Shown here: positions 21,794 through 24,564 of the stretch, one piece after another
How positions within the stretch are numbered: the first letter of the stretch is position 1
Layout: each line of letters starts with the position of its first letter
From: Cyanobacteria bacterium UBA6984
GTDB taxonomy: Bacteria > Cyanobacteriota > Vampirovibrionia > Gastranaerophilales > Gastranaerophilaceae
Reading direction: 5' to 3'
Assembly (NCBI GenBank): GCA_002450015.1
Contig: DJYG01000004.1
Coordinates: 1-24,564 of the forward strand
DNA length: 24,564 nucleotides
Translations under genes and position numbers: made by a program
Notes under the pieces: generated by a model
The model's database searches: none
Told to the model about the DNA's origin: nothing
The model's input: only the letters and a program-made list of their open reading frames with translations

Positions 21794-23572
21794 ATGGCAA
21801 GAATTGAACAACTATCAAAAAATCTTATAAACCAAATAGCAGCAGGTGAAGTTATTGAAAGACCTGTATCTGTTGTGAAAGAACTTGTGGAAAATGCTAT
21901 TGATGCCGGTTCTACAAAAATTAGTATTGAAATAAGTAATGAATGTAGGAATATTAGAGTTGCAGACAATGGTTCAGGGATACATCCTGACGATATTATG
22001 CTTGCATTCTCAAAGCATGCAACAAGCAAAATAAAAACAATTGATGATTTATATTCCATTGAAACACTTGGTTTTAGGGGCGAAGCTTTATCAAGTATAA
22101 TTTCAATTTCTAAAGTAACTTGTACAACCAGAACTAAAGATTACGATTATGGTTTTAAAGTTGAATGTCATGACTCTGAAGTTAAAAAAACAAAAATTGG
22201 TTGCGCTGTTGGTACAATTATGAATGTTCAGGATTTATTTTACAATATTCCTGCACGTTTAAAATTTTTAAGAAATTCAAAAACAGAATTTTCATATATT
22301 CACGAGTTAATTCAGTCGCTTGCATTAATTAATTCAAACATTGCTTTTGAATTAAAAAACAATGATAAAACGGTATTAAAAACAAACGGTTTAGATAATC
22401 TTTTAAATACTATAAAGGAAGTTTTTTCACGTGATACATCGAATCATTTAAAAGAAGTTTTAAAAACGGATGAGCTTTCCGGTTTGAAAATTTCAGGATA
22501 TGTTTCAACACCGGATTACACTCGTTCAAGTAAAAAGTATAATATTTTTATTAATTCCAGAATTGTTAAATGCCAAATTTTTCAAAAAGCAATAGATACC
22601 GCATATAAAAATCTTATTGCAAAAGGGAAATATCCGTTTGTTGTTTTAAATCTTGAACTTCCGCCAACTGATGTTGATGTGAATGTTCATCCGACAAAAA
22701 AAGAAGTTCGTTATAAAAATATTAACCAAATTTTTAGCTTTATTTATTCAGGGATTGATATGGCACTTTCTAATTTTGTAGAAAGACCTGTAACAGAAAC
22801 AATTAGTGTTGTTGAATTTAAACCGTCAATTTCGTCAACAGTCCAAAAAACGTCGGAAGATATTTATGTAAGTGATTTAAAACCTGCACAAACAATCCAA
22901 GAAACATTTTTAAAACCGATAAGAGAAGTTTCTTCAAAAACGACGCAATCTAATTATCAACAGCCAATTCAGCAAAAAACTTTTGCTGATGTAAATGTTA
23001 CACAGGAAGAAGAACCTGAAACAGATAAAATAATAGGTCAATACAAAAAAACATATATTTTGATAGAAACGGACGAAGGACTTGAAATAGTTGACCAACA
23101 TATAGCAGAAGAACGTTATATTTATGAAAAATTAAAAACTCAAAACGAATTTGCATCACAAATATTGTTTTTGTCAGATGTAATTGAAGTTTCTCCGACA
23201 GAAGCACAATTAATTAAAGATAATAAAGATAAATTTGAGCATTTTGGGTTTGAAATAGAAGTTTTGAACGATAAAGAAGTAACATTTAAAAAAGTTCCGC
23301 AATTGTTGTCAAAAGTGAATACAAAAGAAATTTTAGCAGATATAATGGACAATCTTGAGGGGGATATAGCAGGGTTGGAAGAACATATTTTAATTACAAC
23401 ATCTTGTAAAGCAGCTGTAAAAGCAGGTCAAGAGCTTTCATTATTTCAAATGCAAGAATTAATCAAAAAATGGCGAAAATGTGAAAAACCATACACTTGT
23501 CCGCACGGACGTCCAATTTCTAAACTAATACCGCACAAAGAACTTGCAGGATTTTTCCAAAGAAATAAATAA
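21794..23572 (+). CDS. mutL: DNA mismatch repair protein MutL, endonuclease type
   Basis: The 592-aa protein has the GHKL ATPase domain with INQIAAGEVIERPVSVVKEL, VENAIDAGS, VADNGSGI and LGFRGEAL. The transducer domain follows (DVDVNVHPTKKEVR, about residue 300). A variable linker spans about residues 340-415, and the dimerisation domain is at the C-terminus. The metal-binding endonuclease motif DQHxxxExxxxE is present as DQHIAEERYIYE, with SCKAAVKAG and CPHGRP as further sites. It should therefore nick DNA itself, as in most bacteria without MutH. It couples MutS mismatch recognition to strand removal. mutS is not in this window. There is no strong SD before the ATG. It ends two bases before the stop of a convergent prepilin gene. 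Confidence 0.96.
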   Translation: MARIEQLSKNLINQIAAGEVIERPVSVVKELVENAIDAGSTKISIEISNECRNIRVADNGSGIHPDDIMLAFSKHATSKIKTIDDLYSIETLGFRGEALSSIISISKVTCTTRTKDYDYGFKVECHDSEVKKTKIGCAVGTIMNVQDLFYNIPARLKFLRNSKTEFSYIHELIQSLALINSNIAFELKNNDKTVLKTNGLDNLLNTIKEVFSRDTSNHLKEVLKTDELSGLKISGYVSTPDYTRSSKKYNIFINSRIVKCQIFQKAIDTAYKNLIAKGKYPFVVLNLELPPTDVDVNVHPTKKEVRYKNINQIFSFIYSGIDMALSNFVERPVTETISVVEFKPSISSTVQKTSEDIYVSDLKPAQTIQETFLKPIREVSSKTTQSNYQQPIQQKTFADVNVTQEEEPETDKIIGQYKKTYILIETDEGLEIVDQHIAEERYIYEKLKTQNEFASQILFLSDVIEVSPTEAQLIKDNKDKFEHFGFEIEVLNDKEVTFKKVPQLLSKVNTKEILADIMDNLEGDIAGLEEHILITTSCKAAVKAGQELSLFQMQELIKKWRKCEKPYTCPHGRPISKLIPHKELAGFFQRNK

Positions 23573-23574
23573 TA

Positions 23575-24321
23575 TTATTTGCAAGATGTATTAGTTGTAT
23601 AATCTAAGACTATATTTTTATCATTATTACAACGACCTGATGCGTCAGTATTTATATAATCTGTATTTTCGTTATATATAACCCAAGCTGCACACGCAGC
23701 CCCAAAACTAAAACATCTTTTATAATATGCATCCCTATTTGAATATGGTATTACTCCTAAATTATTTGTCCATATAAATATAAAAATATCCTTACCATAG
23801 GTATTTGGACCTTTATTTGGTCCATCTATATCAACATAAAAATTACCACATCCGCCTTCACCTTCATGACACACATCATAAGCATATACAGCAACAGATG
23901 CACCTGATGCTAAAATCATTTTGTAGTAATTTGCAACATTATCAATATAAGTATAACCGCTTGTTAAAGCATTAAAAGTATTTGATGCAAAACAACCCGA
24001 TTCATTAGGTCCACATACTTTTGTTATTTTAAAAAACTCGGATATTCTATCAAAAGCCTTTTTGTTATCATTAAATGAGTTCCAAGTTGAGTATGCCCCA
24101 TAAACAGCCTCTGCACGACCAAATGCATCGTTTAATTCCGAATGAATTTTTTTAACTTTTGAAATAATTTCTTTATTTCCTGTTGAGCTGTTCAAGTTTG
24201 GTAATGTCAATGCAGCAACAACACCGATTATACCCATTACAATCAATGTTTCTGCAAGGGTAAATGCAATTGCTTTAGAAAAAAGTGAACTGTGAACTGT
24301 AAATAATATTCTTTTTAACAT
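23575..24321 (-). CDS. Prepilin-like secreted protein with expanded leader
   Basis: The 248-aa protein is a paralog of the one at 8659-9384. After a 19-residue leader, MLKRILFTVHSSLFSKAIA, comes the same FTLAETLIVMGIIGVVAALT helix with Glu at +5, so cleavage after Ala19 is predicted. The soluble domain shares SKVKKIHSELNDAFGRAEAV and the loop YVDIDGPNKGPNTYGKDIFI, a likely calcium-type loop, has several Cys residues and ends TNTSCK. The leader is longer than the six residues of the paralog, and the extra part is encoded by repeated GTGAACT heptamers. AAAGGAAG precedes the ATG by six bases. It is probably exported by the type IV pilus/type II-like machine encoded at 12412-14970. Confidence 0.82.
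   Translation of the reverse strand: MLKRILFTVHSSLFSKAIAFTLAETLIVMGIIGVVAALTLPNLNSSTGNKEIISKVKKIHSELNDAFGRAEAVYGAYSTWNSFNDNKKAFDRISEFFKITKVCGPNESGCFASNTFNALTSGYTYIDNVANYYKMILASGASVAVYAYDVCHEGEGGCGNFYVDIDGPNKGPNTYGKDIFIFIWTNNLGVIPYSNRDAYYKRCFSFGAACAAWVIYNENTDYINTDASGRCNNDKNIVLDYTTNTSCK
24285..24300 (-). repeat. Heptamer repeat inside the prepilin leader
   Basis: GTGAACTGTGAACTGT (plus strand) contains two and a bit copies of a 7-base unit and encodes the FTVHSS part of the leader. This stretch is absent from the paralogous leader at 8659. Confidence 0.6.
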
Positions 24322-24354
24322 GTTAGACTTCCTTTCTTAGTTTATTTATATTTT

Positions 24355-24548
24355 CGTCATACTGAGCGCTAGCGAAGTATCCAGTTGCTTTTTCTGTCTT
24401 GGATTATTCGGGTACGCACCGGCTTGTTGCTCCTACGGGTTTCACTCACTTACGTTCGTTTCACAACCTCTCATAAAACGATACTTAATCGTTTTATTCG
24501 GCAGAGTCGAAAATCCGCTAGATTCTTCGTCTATGTCCTTAGAATGAC
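24355..24548. repeat. REP/MITE-like element with inverted ends
   Basis: The left end has CGTCATACTGAG and GAAGTATCC. The reverse complement of the right end has CTGTCATTCTAAG and GAAGAATCT, so the ends are diverged inverted repeats of a GTCATnCTnAG...GAAGnATC type. Each end can fold on itself (ATACT/AGTAT around CGCTAGCG; ATTCT/AGAAT). Inside is ATAAAACGAT-ACTTA-ATCGTTTTAT (24473-24497), a perfect 10-base hairpin. The stretch is richer in G+C than its surroundings and has no gene. Repeats beginning GTCATTCTGAG are scattered in many bacterial genomes. No other copy is in this window. Confidence 0.55.
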
Positions 24549-24564
24549 AGTTTGTTTTACTGTT

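Noticed and set aside
24355..24548. tRNA or other RNA gene in the G+C-richer end of the window
   Set aside because: No cloverleaf, anticodon arm or CCA-like 3' end can be drawn. The inverted ends fit a repeat element better.

Overview
The window is AT-rich DNA (my impression is roughly 30% G+C). It most likely comes from a gut-type Melainabacteria/Gastranaerophilales bacterium, a non-photosynthetic relative of cyanobacteria. That placement is inference. It rests on two prepilin-like proteins with an 'AFTLAETLIVMGIIGVVAALTLPNL'-type N-terminus, which is common in that group, on Kdo-pathway genes that imply a Gram-negative envelope, on a compact RpoD-type sigma factor, and on strong TAA stop-codon bias. 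I see no rRNA, tRNA, CRISPR array, prophage or transposase.

Layout. Positions 1-774 hold the tail of an unidentified gene, a terminator, a 66-aa hypothetical gene, a ribbon-helix-helix (RHH) reading frame with no start codon, and a promoter plus leader terminator in front of a sugar transporter. Positions 775-4605 carry a sugar-porter MFS transporter, an abutting GT-C type membrane glycosyltransferase and a membrane TPR protein. Positions 4675-8304 hold a TPR protein and, divergently, a GAF-GGDEF-degenerate HD-GYP protein. Positions 8378-9384 hold a 54-aa RHH gene and a prepilin-like gene.

Positions 9386-9648 contain a compact locus that looks like an undescribed type I toxin-antitoxin module. 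It has a 24-aa hydrophobic peptide with a strong promoter and Shine-Dalgarno (SD) sequence, a leader able to form alternative helices, a 3' hairpin, and a convergent antisense promoter. The predicted antisense RNA would end at a hairpin inside the peptide gene.

Positions 9657-12309 are a minus-strand operon nadA-rlmB-sigma. Positions 12412-14970 encode a PilM-PilN fusion (GspL-like layout) and a PilO-like partner, probably the inner-membrane platform of the machine that handles the prepilins. Positions 14982-16202 are a radical SAM/SPASM-like protein and a STAS-like protein; the radical SAM start region lies in a hairpin. Positions 16326-19060 form the tight operon kdsD-kdsC-queD-uppP, closed by a bidirectional terminator. 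Positions 19099-23572 hold an M20/PepT-like peptidase, an orphan DNA methyltransferase and an endonuclease-type mutL. Positions 23575-24321 hold a second prepilin gene with an expanded leader. The window ends in a REP/MITE-like element with inverted ends.

Taken together the region serves the envelope (Kdo supply, lipid carrier recycling, glycosylation, pilus or secretion platform), c-di-GMP signalling, NAD synthesis, RNA modification and DNA repair. The most interesting part is the small RNA/peptide locus near 9.4-9.65 kb.
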